DNA of 64,000 bases. Origin: Hysterangium stoloniferum. Taxonomy: Eukaryota > Basidiomycota > Agaricomycetes > Hysterangiales > Hysterangiaceae. Positions 33,961 to 45,495 of this stretch are shown here, one piece after another. The stretch is from assembly GCA_015178975.1 (NCBI GenBank), contig WHVD01000288.1, forward strand, positions 1 to 64,000, read 5' to 3'. Under the pieces are notes generated by a model. It did not search any database, was not told the DNA's origin, and worked only from the letters and a program-made list of their open reading frames with translations. Made by a program: the position numbers and the translations under genes. Position 1 is the stretch's first letter; each line of letters starts with the position of its first letter.

Positions 33961-34116
33961 CCGCATGATCAGGCACAGGGGTGCTACTTAACAATAAAGT
34001 GGCGGATCAATGAGTGGCTGATGGGAGAGGTTGGTGATGATGACCGCATGATAAGGCACAAGGGTGCTACCAAGTGGCGGAACAATGAGTGGTTGATGCA
34101 AGAGGTTGGTGATGAC
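33961..34116. repeat. ~80-bp tandem duplication
   Basis: CCGCATGATCAGGCACAGGGG...GTTGGTGATGATGA (from 33961) is followed by a similar unit from 34044 (CCGCATGATAAGGCACAAGGG). There are two copies with small indels. Confidence 0.85.
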
Positions 34117-34374
34117 ATGTGGTAAGGTGGCCAGGCTTACAATATGATGAAAGTGATAAGTGTGCACGAACCTAGGATCACCCCATTTCACCTTTCGCCG
34201 CGCTGAATGCCTGCTTCCTGCATGGTGTCGTTAATATCCTCAGGCTCTATCTCCTTCTTGCCATCCGAACCAGCTGCTGGGTCCCAGGCTGAGCGCTACC
34301 GTTGCGGTTGTCTGCAACGGGTGCGCGACCAGTCATCTTGAATACTAGAGTCAGCACCATGTCGAATCTAGTGT

Positions 34375-34445
34375 TCAGTATGTGACCATCGTATACATTG
34401 GCACATGGAGGGAGCAGTCCTGTCTAGGTCTTTGTTCAGCTCCGT
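34375..34445 (+). repeat. short repeat shared with 61085-61150
   Basis: TATGTGACCATC, CATTGGCACATGGA and GGAGCAGTCCTGTCTAGG occur in the same order at both places. The nature of the repeat is not known. Confidence 0.7.
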
Positions 34446-36060
34446 TGGGCTGGCGGTGGTGGGGTCTCGAGGTAAGTAATGGGGAGGATAATATGCCCCA
34501 TTGATACGAGGACATATGGGCCTGAAGATGGTGGCGTGGGGAAAGATGTCATTGTGAGTTAGAGGTAGGGCGGCTTGAACAATCCCATCCTACACGTCCA
34601 TTTTATCCCCAAGTTCTTCTTTTCCACCGCCACCATCTGCAAACCAATAGCCCTACCATGTGGATGGCTAGCTTCATTCCCAATGCGAACAGTGGATACT
34701 GTTCCTTCAAACACCAGTCTGGGAGGGCGGGGCAGCGCGATGTAATACCGACACTGGGGAGCACGTAGCACGGGTATACACTAAAACTCTGCCAAATACC
34801 GACAGATGGCTAGGTTAGTAATCGTAAGGGATGTTGCTGTATAAAGACTCGCCGGCTCCTATGCTGAGGAAAGAGCGTTTCCACGATGTGTGTCCCAGCA
34901 CAGGTGGGAAATACGCAACGAGTTCGCTTTCTCCCTGGTGCAATTGATGAGCACAATAATTGCGCTAAACATTTTGGTCGCGAAGAGATATCATCTGCCA
35001 AAATTATGGCATATGGGCCATAGGTTTCCAGACATGAAAAGTGTCACTGGACTCAGACACCGCCATAACGATCCGCGTGCAGCGAGCGAGTGGGGTGTCC
35101 TTTGGAGGGCCACATTATGCCGCTTAATGGCCTAGTTAAGGTGAAATTTGAGACTGAGTTACGGCTGGAATGTTGTGAGAATGAGCTTAAAGATCTCGTT
35201 CTTCATAGCGGTGTCGATATTGAGGAGTTGACCCTTGAAATGAGAGAGAGTTTTGAGATATTGTCCGAGAACATGTGTTGAATTGTCTCAAAAGAGCAGT
35301 TGAGGAAAAAAGGACATATACTCGGACATAGTGGAAAGATTTAGATGTTTTAGTGGGAAATTTTATTTAGTATGGTGGTGGCGGGAACACTGGCATCATC
35401 AGCTATAGCAAAGCATTGTCACAACGTCTTACGCTCAAACATTGATGGATCCCTTCGGTTCCATCGAACCCGTGGCGGTATTACCTCGACTGGTTCACGC
35501 TGGGAATGGTTTTCACCACAGATTCCCAAAACTGTCACAATTCTATTTTCCAATATCGATATTGTTTCATTGACTCGGCGAAAGCAGCTAGGATTGATTT
35601 CAACATGAATCAGCCGACGTAAAATAAGAGCGATCCCAACATCGTATTAACTACCACGGGTTTGATGAAACCCAAGGGATCCATGGGTTGTTGAGTTTGG
35701 GATGCTGTGTAAGCCCTTGGAATCGCTATGGATGCTAGTGGTTTAGAGTGAGTGTGAGGGTAGCGGGAACAAAGCTGTAGCTGTGGGCGACCATATAAAT
35801 ATATCAACGATTGTAATCCCGTCGTCAATTGGGATCACTGGCGGTCACACAAGTTGACAGGACCACGGTGTATTGTCCAGAGCAGAACAAGATACAGGCA
35901 AGTGCAGCGTACGGTAAGATCTAAGGTCCTGAAAAACTTCCCGGCTACTTATACCGTAAAACACGGTGATTATGTAATCACGTAAAACTAAAGGGTCCGT
36001 GCGTAAGACTGGGGGCACCAGGATTACAACGATCAACCAATGGGAGTTATCTTGTCGAGG
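34446..36060. other. no gene recognised
   Basis: Only short unassigned ORFs are present. A plus-strand stretch near 35130-35280 (LECCENELKDLVLHSGVDIEEL) looks helical but is isolated. Confidence 0.4.
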
Positions 36061-36092
36061 TTGAAAAAAAAATTAACATTTGTACAGACAAT

Positions 36093-36205
36093 TTATGAAG
36101 TATGATTTATTTACAATCTGAAGTATGTTCTGCACGAATTGGCAATTAGCACGACAAATTAGAAGTCACGTAAAATTGCATCGCTAAGGTTAGGGCCCAC
36201 GTGAC
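36093..36205 (+). repeat. repeat shared with 38102-38248
   Basis: TTTATGAA-TATGA-TTATTT-CAATCTGAAG-ATGTTCTG, AGCACGACAAA and TAGAATTGCAT/AAAATTGCAT, followed by GCTA, occur in the same order at both places. The retroposed insertion at 36206 landed at the end of this repeat. Confidence 0.7.
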
Positions 36206-36748
36206 AAGGCTCTCTTGTTCCGTGACCACCACCTTCCTCTGGGGTTGGGGCCCCCAGTGCTCGTGGTGAGGGGCGGAGAGGCGGATGACAGTGAACAGGT
36301 TTGGGGACCTCTGAATTCACTGCTCTGTCAAAGTCGGCAGCCTTCAGCCGCGCACCAGTGTCGTCTGCGGAACGTCACTGGCACCTACCAACCATGACTG
36401 TTGCCTGGCAGCGGTCTACCCTTCCTACCCACCTCCGACTCCAGCATTCACCTATGCACTAGCAATGCAAGACTTCGGTGTGCCTGCAGCCCTTGTCGAC
36501 GCCTGCTAGCAGGATCTCGGGCTTTTCTTGGGGCTTCGGCCCAAGGCCTCAAGGCCTCAGCTCTATACCATGTATATATCAACATGCCCCCCCTTTGCTT
36601 ACTAAAATCCCTTCCGCACACGTAGCTCACTCGGAACTTCGTACCACCGTAGCATAGTTTCTCTGGGGGCCTTTTCACCCCCTAGCCGCAGTTAGCCATT
36701 GTTGCTTGAAGCGGGATACAAATATATCAAAAAAAAAAAAAAAAAAAA
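36206..36748 (+). mobile_element. retroposed insertion with poly(A) tail and 16-bp target duplication
   Basis: The segment ends in 20 consecutive A (36729-36748) and is flanked by the identical 16-bp repeat TTAGGGCCCACGTGAC at 36190-36205 and 36749-36764. That is the signature of target-primed reverse transcription by a LINE-type machinery. The 543-bp body shows no RT motif and no clear Pol III A/B boxes, so it could be a 5'-truncated LINE, a SINE or a retroposed transcript. Confidence 0.88.
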
Positions 36749-36764
36749 TTAGGGCCCACGTGAC

Positions 36765-37750
36765 CACTAATCTGCCAAAAGCACTTTGAATGGGGGCAAG
36801 TGCGCGCATCCTTATAGGCAATTTGTCATGCATTACTGTAAAAGAAAAAGGCGAGAGCAAGACGTCCCTATAATCAATACTGTGGAGCAATTTGTCATAT
36901 TGATCCCAAGCGCTTCCGAAGATCTAGCGGCTCGCTTAGCTCGATTTAGGCTACATATATCAAGGTTCGGGGCGACAGATGACAGTTCTCTTCTAAACCT
37001 TTCCCCCACTCTGTGAACACCACCATCCTCTGTCCGTGGTGGACTTTTTTCTTCAAAACCTTCACTTATCCTTTCACCTCAGTGACGGCCACCTCAAAGG
37101 AGAGCTTGATGTCCCCTAATCACTCCCAGCTTTCCGTATTGGAGACAAGCACGAACATCAACAGCAGTTAGACATTAATTAGAGTGTGTATATAATACGA
37201 CGGAGCTGATCATTTTTTTCCCCTTAATAGTGTAGCATTCTCAAATGGTTCGGCACAGCATGTGTCAGTAAGCTGCAACACGGCACCCGTCACGTCTCCT
37301 CGGATGATCACTACCCACTGACGGTGACCATCAGGATGGTATTCCTGAAGTATGGAACCCCCTGAATCTGTAAGTATGAAAAAATGATGATCATGCGTAA
37401 TGTGGACGGAAAATATATAACGCTAGGTATGGTATTATTACTAAAGAGGATACAACACTTACTTTTCAAAGTCGAAATTGCGGATTGAGGGGAGATCCAC
37501 ACGACATCATTGAACATGAGTGGTATGTGTAGGAACTCTCACTCCAGTTCCAAATCTATACGACGGGAGACGCAAAAGTGAGTAAAGATTTTTTGTTTCA
37601 ATTCACTGAGTACTGTTCCTAATTGATTGTTGGCTGTAGTGCAACTCCCCGTCACCCTACAATACAAGATCACATTAAGCGCCTGGAGCGAGATACCCCT
37701 TCCATGGTCCCCCCTGCGAAACTCACTAAAGCTGAGGAGTTGGACGCACT
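36765..37750. other. no gene recognised
   Basis: No supported coding region was seen. An unassigned ORF fragment lies at 36786-37016, with no family resemblance. Confidence 0.4.
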
Positions 37751-38070
37751 CTCCAGCCCAGATTTGTTGCTTACGGCACAATCACCTTCACCTTCCCTTC
37801 CCCCAACCCTCTCCCTGCTGTGAGGATAGGACCAGTGTCTCCGAGCCAGATCACTTTGGATCAAAGGCAGGTATCTGGTAGATTGGCAGATGCCTGCTTT
37901 TCATCCAGAGTGATCTGGCTCGGAGACACTCCTCCTACCTTCACAGCACACAACGGGATGCCATGCAACATTGCTCAGAGTTCATTTATTTGAGCTTGGG
38001 GGAAGATGAGACTGTTGATTTGTCTGGCCAACAATTGGACCGCACTAATGACTCCCTCTTGAGGTGTCAA
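37750..38070. repeat. foldback repeat with 43-nt hairpin arms
   Basis: Arms at 37835-37877 and 37887-37929 pair at 39 of 43 positions around a 9-nt loop; the outer ends read GTGTCTCCGAGCCAGATCAC. The flanking part (CAGAGTTCA, TTGAGCTTGGG, GATGAGACTGTTGAT, TCTGGCC) recurs at about 48640-48765, and inverted at about 40545-40640. It is probably a foldback or MITE-type element. Confidence 0.8.
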
Positions 38071-38659
38071 GGAAAGGCTTACCCCCAGTGCATACTTAAT
38101 CTTAATTTATGAAATATGACTTATTTCCAATCTGAAGCATGTTCTGAAAATACGGTCAGATAGCACCCCTACGCCGAATAGGCATTTAGCACGACAAAGT
38201 AGACGTCGCCCGCGTAGAATTGCATTGCTAGTGACCAGCATTAGGGAACTCCTTTATTTCCGCCTTCTGCCACCCTTTTCTTAGGGGCAGTTCACCTATT
38301 TCTTCACTTTTTCATAGGAGGATGCTAATGGTGGACCATGTTTTTGGAGGTTAATGCATGCCAGAACCAGTGTACACCTAAACTAGCATCCTACCTACTA
38401 TGTCAGAAGGTGATTCACTAACTGACACATTGATTGAGACATAAATACTTATATTACAAGACTATTACCACCTTGTTGATTGTGTATTACAATACGCTAA
38501 CTCATACTATTTTTAATATTTTCGTCACTGGGACTGGTGTAGCCTTGCGCAGGCTCAGAGTTGGTGCCAGGCGGGAAGTTCATCTTGGAGGTTGGACACA
38601 GGCTGTGTGATCAAGTAGCACAGCAGAAGTCGCACCCAAAGACAGTGGCGATGGTAATG

Positions 38660-39240
38660 ACATGGCGTACTTGCCTGCTTCCGGGATCATCACCTTCAGG
38701 TGGCTTTGATTATGTAAACATAAAGTGACTTTACACCATGCATTGTTGGTTGTACTTACATTCATTGTTAGCGGCTACCTGCTGAACAGCTAGCAGTCAA
38801 TCAATGCAGAAATCCAAGGAGGTTTTGTTCAGAGTTGTGATACCTTGAGATGTTGGAATACAGCGCAATGCATCTGTGTCACATGTGTGTTTTGGTCCAC
38901 AACTTCCACATATACATTTGTGTATGTGATGTCAAAAACATTATATATGCTGTAAATCTGAGTTAGAAAGTTTTTTCCTCAGTTCTTGTTTACAACTATG
39001 AGACTGAGTATTATTGTTATAGCTTTGTATTACAACATGAGAGACCTGAAGGATTGTGACCTTCAATACTATCAATAATAGGTCGATGAAACACGAAAAG
39101 ACAACATCCATCTCTGTAAGACATTTGACACGATATATGCATGTTATACATTGCATTCTCCAAACTATTGTCTGTCTTTCTCCATTCAACAATGCCAATC
39201 TCCACTGAGTGCCAGGCATCCGGGCCTTGTTGTAACGGTA
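38660..39240 (-). pseudogene. secreted-protein family, copy D (middle exons)
   Basis: Minus-strand translation gives DVVFSCFID and VTILQVSH, matching copy C exon 2 (DVVFSCFIG, ATILQVSQ), then across an inserted LTR the exon 3 residues TSLDFCI and the intron donor GTAAGTAC with NNAWCKV. The signal-peptide exon and the exon 4 core are missing. The copy is clearly dead. Confidence 0.8.
38851..39037. mobile_element. 187-bp solo LTR inserted in copy D
   Basis: The sequence starts TGTTGGAATACA and ends TGTATTACAACA, so the ends are inverted repeats with one mismatch. The 5-bp direct repeat TGAGA lies at 38846-38850 and 39038-39042. Removing the insert with one TGAGA restores the alignment with copy C exon 2 (CAGGTCTCTCAAGGTATC). 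Confidence 0.88.
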
Positions 39241-39525
39241 GCAGACTTGGGTTAGGGCAGACTTGGCATCGGGGCCACAGGGCCCACCTGACTGTTGGTG
39301 TCTTAGACTACTAGAATTTTCCGATTAGTTTGTTTCACGGGTTTTTTTACTTGTTGTAAGGGGCTCTACTGCTATTACCATAAATAGGTAGATCCCTTGT
39401 ATGGTTACGATAGTCTCTTTCAAATAGGAACCTAGTCCTACTCATTACATTCCCTTTTGCAAGAGCTCTCTGAGGGATTACACTACTTTTTCATAGCAGA
39501 ACCCTTACACTTGTGTAGTGGTGTG

Positions 39526-39930
39526 AAGAGTGGTATAAGTTCTGACTGTTCTATATATGAAGAAATGAGTAGAATGGGAAGATGGATGATTTGAGTGGGG
39601 GTCTCAACTGCTATAGTTCGAGGCCTGAAGTGTTAGATAGCTCAGATAATGCTATCTATGTAGTAGCTGACATGTTACCCTGATCACCGCTCGTAGTAGA
39701 CCTAGTTTATGTCTTACAAGTGGTGGTTCTTGGGTAAAAGTGTGTCTGAGTTTCATTTAGTGCTGAGTGCACCTACAAGTATACACAAAGCTTTGAACTA
39801 ATAAAATGGTGCAATATTCAAAGAATATAAAGGATAGAAAAATATAAATAAAATGTGTAAAATATAAATAAAATAAAAGGAGTGTTTTACCATAATGAAA
39901 CTGTGGTAAAAGCATACTCCTCACAAGTGG
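39526..39930. repeat. dispersed repeat, LTR-like, copy 2
   Basis: TGTGAAGAGTGGTATAAG...CTGACTGTTCTA, CTATAGTTCGAGG and GTGTGTCTGAGTTT are collinear with 19271-19700. The ends were not resolved. Confidence 0.5.
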
Positions 39931-40488
39931 AGTCACAGTCAAGTTAATGTCCATCCAATGAAGCCCACCTTCTAACTCACTGACCAACTATCTAAAGTCG
40001 ATAACCTGATGAGCCAGTGTTACATACGACATGGAGAAACAGCGATGTTTCATCATGGAAAATGATTACATATGATACTCAGAAAAAAATATCTGTAAAT
40101 CATCTATGTGAAAGTTAACTAGTCAGGTGGATCCCCTTTGGGATATTTGGATGAATAATAGACTGGTTTGTCTGGAAAAGGAAAAGCAGATTCAATCTTG
40201 TCTAGGTGATGAGAGTATTTTGGTTTTTAAAAGGTGTAAGTTGCCACATGACTGCATGGAAATCTCTCCGATAACGTTACTTCTCTTTGAGCACATCACT
40301 AATACCAAAATCTATTGGGAGGTTGATCCACGGACTATAAAAACTTGAACATAGAAAAGATAAACTTGTCCTCCCAGCACATATAAGACACAATGTCCAT
40401 CGGAGGAAGCAAACACATTGCACAAAGCTCTTCTGCCTCTCACTCTTCAATGGCATGCAAGAGGTCATCAGGTGTCAGGTCTTGTTTA

Positions 40489-40536
40489 TGGCTTTCCATA
40501 TGTTTCTGAATGTTTTCAGAAACATATGGAAAGCCA
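40489..40536. repeat. perfect 22-bp hairpin
   Basis: TGGCTTTCCATATGTTTCTG onward (40489-40510) is followed by the loop TGTT and its exact reverse complement at 40515-40536. It lies beside an inverted piece of the foldback repeat family (about 40545-40640). Confidence 0.95.
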
Positions 40537-40544
40537 CCATGCTG

Positions 40545-40640
40545 GGGGCAGACCTTTTCTTGACACCTCAAGAAGGAGTGATTGAGGCGGTCCAATTGTC
40601 AGTCAGACAGATCAACAGTCCCATCTTCCTCAAGTTCAAA
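40545..40640 (-). repeat. foldback repeat family, inverted fragment
   Basis: The reverse complement reads GAAGATGGGACTGTTGATCT, CTGACTGACAATTGGACCG and CTTGAGGTGTCAAG, matching 38005-38070 and 48715-48770. Confidence 0.75.
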
Positions 40641-42380
40641 TAAGTACCTTTATTTGTCAAAATTTACACCCTAGGTGTGTAAATCCTGTCAATTGCGTAA
40701 ACATGGAACCAGCCTGGCCGCTGACGGCATCTGCTTCCACGTTTAGGATACTTCAGCGGATGCAAGATTATCATGACCACCCGTGAGAGTTTGGGTGTGA
40801 CCTTGAAAGTGGGCACCATGCAACGACAGTATCACAATGTTTCCATGCAATTGTAGTTCTAATCCCTGTCTTTTTTATTTATTTATTTATTTATTTACCA
40901 TGAGCAATGAATGTATATTTATCTACCATTTAATCCTGGACATTATGAAATTGCTACTCATCATTTTGGGTCTAGTTGACTCCTCTGGTTGCTGAAACAG
41001 TGAACCATTCCATGAGCCAGTCCACAGGAGTATGCATTGCCTTTCTGTTATTTTATTGTGGTTTAAGGACAGATTACACTTTCAGAATTGGTGCAATATT
41101 AATTTCTGGCTACACATAAGTCTCGTAAATCAGTTGTGGTGGAGTTTCAACTGGCCACACTAACATGCAACTGGGAAAAATATAGTATCACAGTGTGATT
41201 TCTCATCTAAACCCTAATATAATGGTACTTAAATCATTTATAATAGTTTTATGACAATGCCAGTCAAAAAAGTCCCCTTCCGAACTTGTCTTTAATGAGA
41301 ATTTACTGCGTAAATTTTCACAGTAAATATAAGCTCCACATAGACTTATGGACTACTTATTTTACTTATTGCATAAATTCTTGTGCTCAAGCCCATTTAA
41401 TGACTTATAAACTATATATAAACTGAGTCACATATTGTAATTAATATTGTGAATATTTCTGCATGATCTTATATTGTATTCTATAATTTATTTTGTATAT
41501 AGACAGACACATTTCTCCATGCCTGGTTGTAAATTATGTAATCTTAGATTGAGGAATTGTGACATGTTGTGTGATGAAACAGCATGGTGTAAACCTGCTA
41601 AGGGGGCACAATCAAACAAGTTGCCTGCATCAATTCCAAGTAAGCATAGTCATTTCCCATTTAATGGACTCAACTATACAATACCAGCTCTTTATGTACA
41701 TATCATTCTGAAAGGCCAATAGGGAGCACCCACACAGTTTGTTATTGGGTGCCCTTTGGCGAACAGCCGCAATGTATATCCAAACCACTATCGGGGTTGC
41801 AGTGAATTGGAAGTCTTATGTGCTACTTTGTATTCTATATTTCTTCAATAACTTATGTGATTTCCTGACAGATAGCTAGCTCTAGGAGTGCCTCCAATGA
41901 GATTTAAACTTTACTCATCCCACTTCCTCATAGCAACCCCAACCCAAGTCACTAACCAAACCTACTGTACAATCAAGATTCATGGTCAATTACCACAGCA
42001 ATTGAGCACACCTAATTGGGATAGATGCATTGGTATGGGTTTTTCCATGCACCAGACTGAAATTGGTAGATGTTGCCTTTATGTTGACAAATTGACCCTA
42101 TGTGTAGATGTCAGAATCAGATAGTCACTCAAATCGACTTGTCATAAAGCAGTGATTGGATCAGCTGGAGAAGGTTCCTTGTATTTCTGACTTGTGATGC
42201 TTTGTTATAATAAGCTAATCATTGTAGTAGCTTGCACTTGGAATATATGGTCAGCACCTCCTGGCATGGATAGGTTCAACATCCAGGACTCAGCATTGAA
42301 ATGGTCAAAAGCATATCAGGCCTAACACATCAACTCCAACTGCTTGTTGTCACACAAATATTAGACACCTCGCATCCCTG
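40641..42380. other. no gene recognised
   Basis: Only unassigned short ORFs occur, including a cysteine-containing frame at 41521-41722. A Tc1-like end motif (CAGTCAAAAAAGTCCCC) at about 41263 has no partner. Confidence 0.4.
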
Positions 42381-42689
42381 ACACATTGCCTCTTGGTACC
42401 CCTCCACACATCTGCTATACGTCACAAAATTGGCACCCTGTCCTCTATTATGCATCTGTGAATCCACCCCACAGCCTGACTTGTAGTGTTCAAATGCCAA
42501 TGCCATTTCCCCCTTCGATACCTATGTTGCCTATGCAGGTCAAATCGACAACACATCTGCTATATGTCACTCTTGCCACATCTGTAAATTCACCCCCCAG
42601 CCTGATTCATAGTTGTACACCTTTGCCCTTCATATCAGGACCACTGTCGGGTTCAATGGCACATTTCCTCTTCTCGCCAGCCTCTGCTG

Positions 42690-43116
42690 CATTGTCTCAT
42701 TTAGCCTCCCCATTTCATCTGCTGCCACATCCACCACCACATCCACTGCCATGTTTGCCTCGACCACCCCATCCACCACAGCCTCCATGGGCCCCATGAC
42801 CTCCATGACCTCCAGAGCCACGATTGTCACTATTGGCATTGGGCGGCTGCTTTGGTGCACTCGATCTGAAACACTTTTTCTGTCTCCTCTGGAAAATGCC
42901 TCATCGAACGTGCTCTACATAATAGACAACAAATTAAACCAACATACCATTGGGGACTTCCCATTCAACTGCATTGTCATTCACCGTTTCTAATTGTTCT
43001 CGAATGAAGGCAATATCCTGGTCTGACAGTGTCTTGTCAAATCCTAATAAGCCAAAATCATCACCTCGTTGGTATTTGACATAAGGGGCTCTCTGGAAGT
43101 GTTTTTTCAAAGGCAC
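42690..43116 (-). pseudogene. Gly/His-rich spliced gene fragment
   Basis: The minus strand has an exon reading VKYQRGDDFGLLGFDKTL up to VEWEVPNG, a GTATGT...TAG intron near 42920-42955, and a further exon that in one frame becomes Gly/His-rich (GGHGGHGAHGGCGG). It resembles the accessory ORF of a transposon more than a cellular gene. It is adjacent to the Crypton-like gene and points away from it. No family was recognised. Confidence 0.35.
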
Positions 43117-43484
43117 CTGTGGAAATCAATCAGACTATGATACAAACATGGTGCCAAAGCAGCTTATCTTAATCTCTAAAAAGCTGACGTCTCCTCCACA
43201 GCCAAAATGCCATGCCCCCCTTTGATACCTACATTGCCTACACAGGTCAAATCAACAAATGATCTTGTATCAGAGGTTGAGAAGGTAGTGATGACAGTGC
43301 CACTTGGATTTCCATGTCTGAGACAATGACTGCTTCTATCCATGTGAACAGTGATGATTTCTCATATGAAATAACCAAAGAAATCGCTATGCTGGGTCGG
43401 AAAGGCAGTTTACCTCTAAGCATGAAGTCCATCATTTCAATATCAAATCAAGCAGAGTACATGATGTAGCAGTTAGAATAAAAC

Positions 43485-44235
43485 ATGGACAATAGATTCC
43501 TAGTTTGGTTAGTCCCAAAAAAAGGACCCACTGATAGGAGGACACAATTTACCATGTCTGCTGCTGACCAAAGCAAATCCTTTGTAAATGGCAAGAAATA
43601 CAATGCCAAAACAGTTACAGAAAAGATATCTCTGAAGACTCTCATATCTACTGCAAAAGCTTCAAAAGATGAACATGGCTTCTCCAAGAGTACCCTTGGC
43701 TCTTATGAAAGAGCCCTCCGCCAAGCCAGAAAATGGTTTCAGGAGCAACTTGAAGCTGAAGCCTCTTTCAAGTGTCTGCCTGATTGTCCAGATGTTATTG
43801 AACCATCAGAAAGCTGGACTTTGGAAGAACTTAGACACACTTTTGACCAGAAACCAAATGGAGCATCACCGGCAACTTTAACACTATTCATTGCAACAAG
43901 ATGTTTTACAAAAGGATTTAATGGGAAAGAATTAAAGAAAGGAATTGCAGAACAAACATATTCAGCATGGAAGAAGTTCTGGGATAATTTGTTTGTGCTC
44001 CTTGGCTTTCCTTTCTTGGAAATGTTTTTGCTAAAGTTAGAAATACGCTGACAGTGACCCAAATGGATTATATCGTGGGGTATGGCACTGGGATCCAGAA
44101 AAGAAGATTGCCAGGGAAAATCCGGCATCTGCCCCAGAAGTCAAAGAATTTGTCAAGGCAGTAATTGCAAGAGATGCGGCTTTAGGTGAATGGCAGCATT
44201 CAGCAGCAATGTCCAAAGAATCTATGGATCATATA
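43485..44235 (+). pseudogene. Crypton-like tyrosine recombinase, N-terminal part
   Basis: The frame holds a helical SAM-like core-binding region (FSKSTLGSYERALRQARKWF, SWTLEELRHTFDQ, TYSAWKKFWDNL). After a frameshift near 44040 it continues with NGLYRGVWHWDPEKK and AIARDAALGEW, up to SMDHI at the TA where the Tc1 element inserted. Deleting that element rejoins MDHI with MAWSNEECP in frame. Cryptons are DNA transposons that use a tyrosine recombinase. Confidence 0.6.
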
Positions 44236-44579
44236 CAGTGACTCAAAAAACCCTTCGCATGTTTTGTACTTCAGACTTATATCCCTGATAACTCAAAGAA
44301 TAAATATCCAAAAATATCAAGAATATTTGGGAACATGCACTATCATATCTAGATTATGGAGGTATGATGCCATTACATAAGCTCCAAATATGGAAATATT
44401 ACAAATATTTATATACAAGAGACTCATGCGAAGGGTTTTTTTGCTGGCAACTTTGATGACTATAATGCTTACAGTCATGTGACCTTGTTGATTGTTTACC
44501 TCCAATTGGGTCATATTAACAAAATCATCTGATGTCACATGACCATGTTGTACTGGAGTATAAATATATGGTCTTTAGC

Positions 44580-45495
44580 AACCAGCAATGCTCCAATTCC
44601 CAAAATGCACACTTTGTCTCTTGCTAGCCAGAATCATATCCTCTCATTGCTTGATGTTGGCCATTCAGCTAGCCACATTGCAGCTTTTACTGGTCATAGC
44701 ATTTTCACAGTCTCTAAGCTTCACTCTAAGCATTGTTCTCATCTCTCTAAGTCCATTGGTGGTCATCCCTCAAAGCTTTCCTCTACCAACATTCACTATG
44801 CACAGCACCTCATCAGCTCTGGGAAGGCTGACACTGCTGTTGATGTGGCCAAAGCTCTTAGGAGTGTCACCAACCAGTTCATCTGCACCCAAACTGTGTA
44901 CAATAGTCTTAATATGGTTGGGAATGTCTCAATAACCCTTCTAATGTTTGATACTTCAGATTTACATCCCTGATAACTCAGAGAATAAAAATGCAAAAAT
45001 ATCAAAGATATTTGTGAATATGCTCTATCATATCTATATTATGGAAATACAGTGCCATTACATAAGCTCCAAATATGGAAATACTACAAATATTTATATA
45101 TAGGAGACTTATTGGAAGGGATTTTTTGTGAGGTTTGGAGAAGGATTTGTGATGTTATGGGCTACATGCTGTGGGAAGGACCTGGGTATTCTTTCAAGAT
45201 AGATGAGAGGATGGATGGGGACCTTTATCTTAAGATTATAGAGAAGGACCTTCAAGCCAGCTTCAGCTATTATAGAAAATATGTGGGTGATGTCATCTTT
45301 CAGCAAGATCATGACCTTGAACACACCTGCAAGAAGGCCCAGACTTGGTTTCAAGATAATGATTTCAATGTTCTCCAATGGCCAGCACAGTCTCCAGACC
45401 TCAACCCCATTGAACACTTGTGGGACTATGAAAAGAGGAGGCTAAGGGATACTGGTGTTGTGGGAGAGGGTGGAGGAGGAGTGGAACAAGATTGA
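44580..45495 (+). pseudogene. Tc1-like transposase, internally replaced
   Basis: The N-terminal helix-turn-helix part (ISSGKADTAVDVAKALRSVT, then TVYNSLNMVG) is followed at about 44934 by a stretch that is not transposase. The frame resumes only with VMLWG-like residues, then MLWEGPGYSFKIDERMDGDL and the DDE_3 C-terminal part FQQDHDLEHTCKKAQTWF and WPAQSPDLNPIEHLWDYEKR. The region around the first catalytic aspartate is missing. The enzyme would have cut the element ends for cut-and-paste movement; this copy is dead. Confidence 0.85.
44934..45117 (+). mobile_element. third copy of the element end, inside the transposase
   Basis: About 180 bp here (CCCTTCTAATG, CCCTGATAACTCAGAGAATAAA, CTATCATATCTATATTATGG, CATAAGCTCCAAATATGG, to GGAAGGGATTTTTTG) repeats the 210-bp terminal repeat found at both outer ends. 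It looks like a MITE of the same family that landed in its own transposase, with loss of coding sequence, or like a gene-conversion product. Confidence 0.8.

Noticed and set aside
36215..36625. ORFs of 60-75 codons in the retroposed segment
   Set aside because: They are short, in a G+C-rich body, and without motifs; they do not show whether the parent transcript was coding.
40489..40536. A microRNA gene
   Set aside because: The stem is perfect and short with a 4-nt loop, and it lies beside repeat DNA; a palindrome is the simpler description without small-RNA data.
41258..41290. Another Tc1-like end, CAGTCAAAAAAGTCCCC
   Set aside because: No inverted partner or TA duplication could be found.
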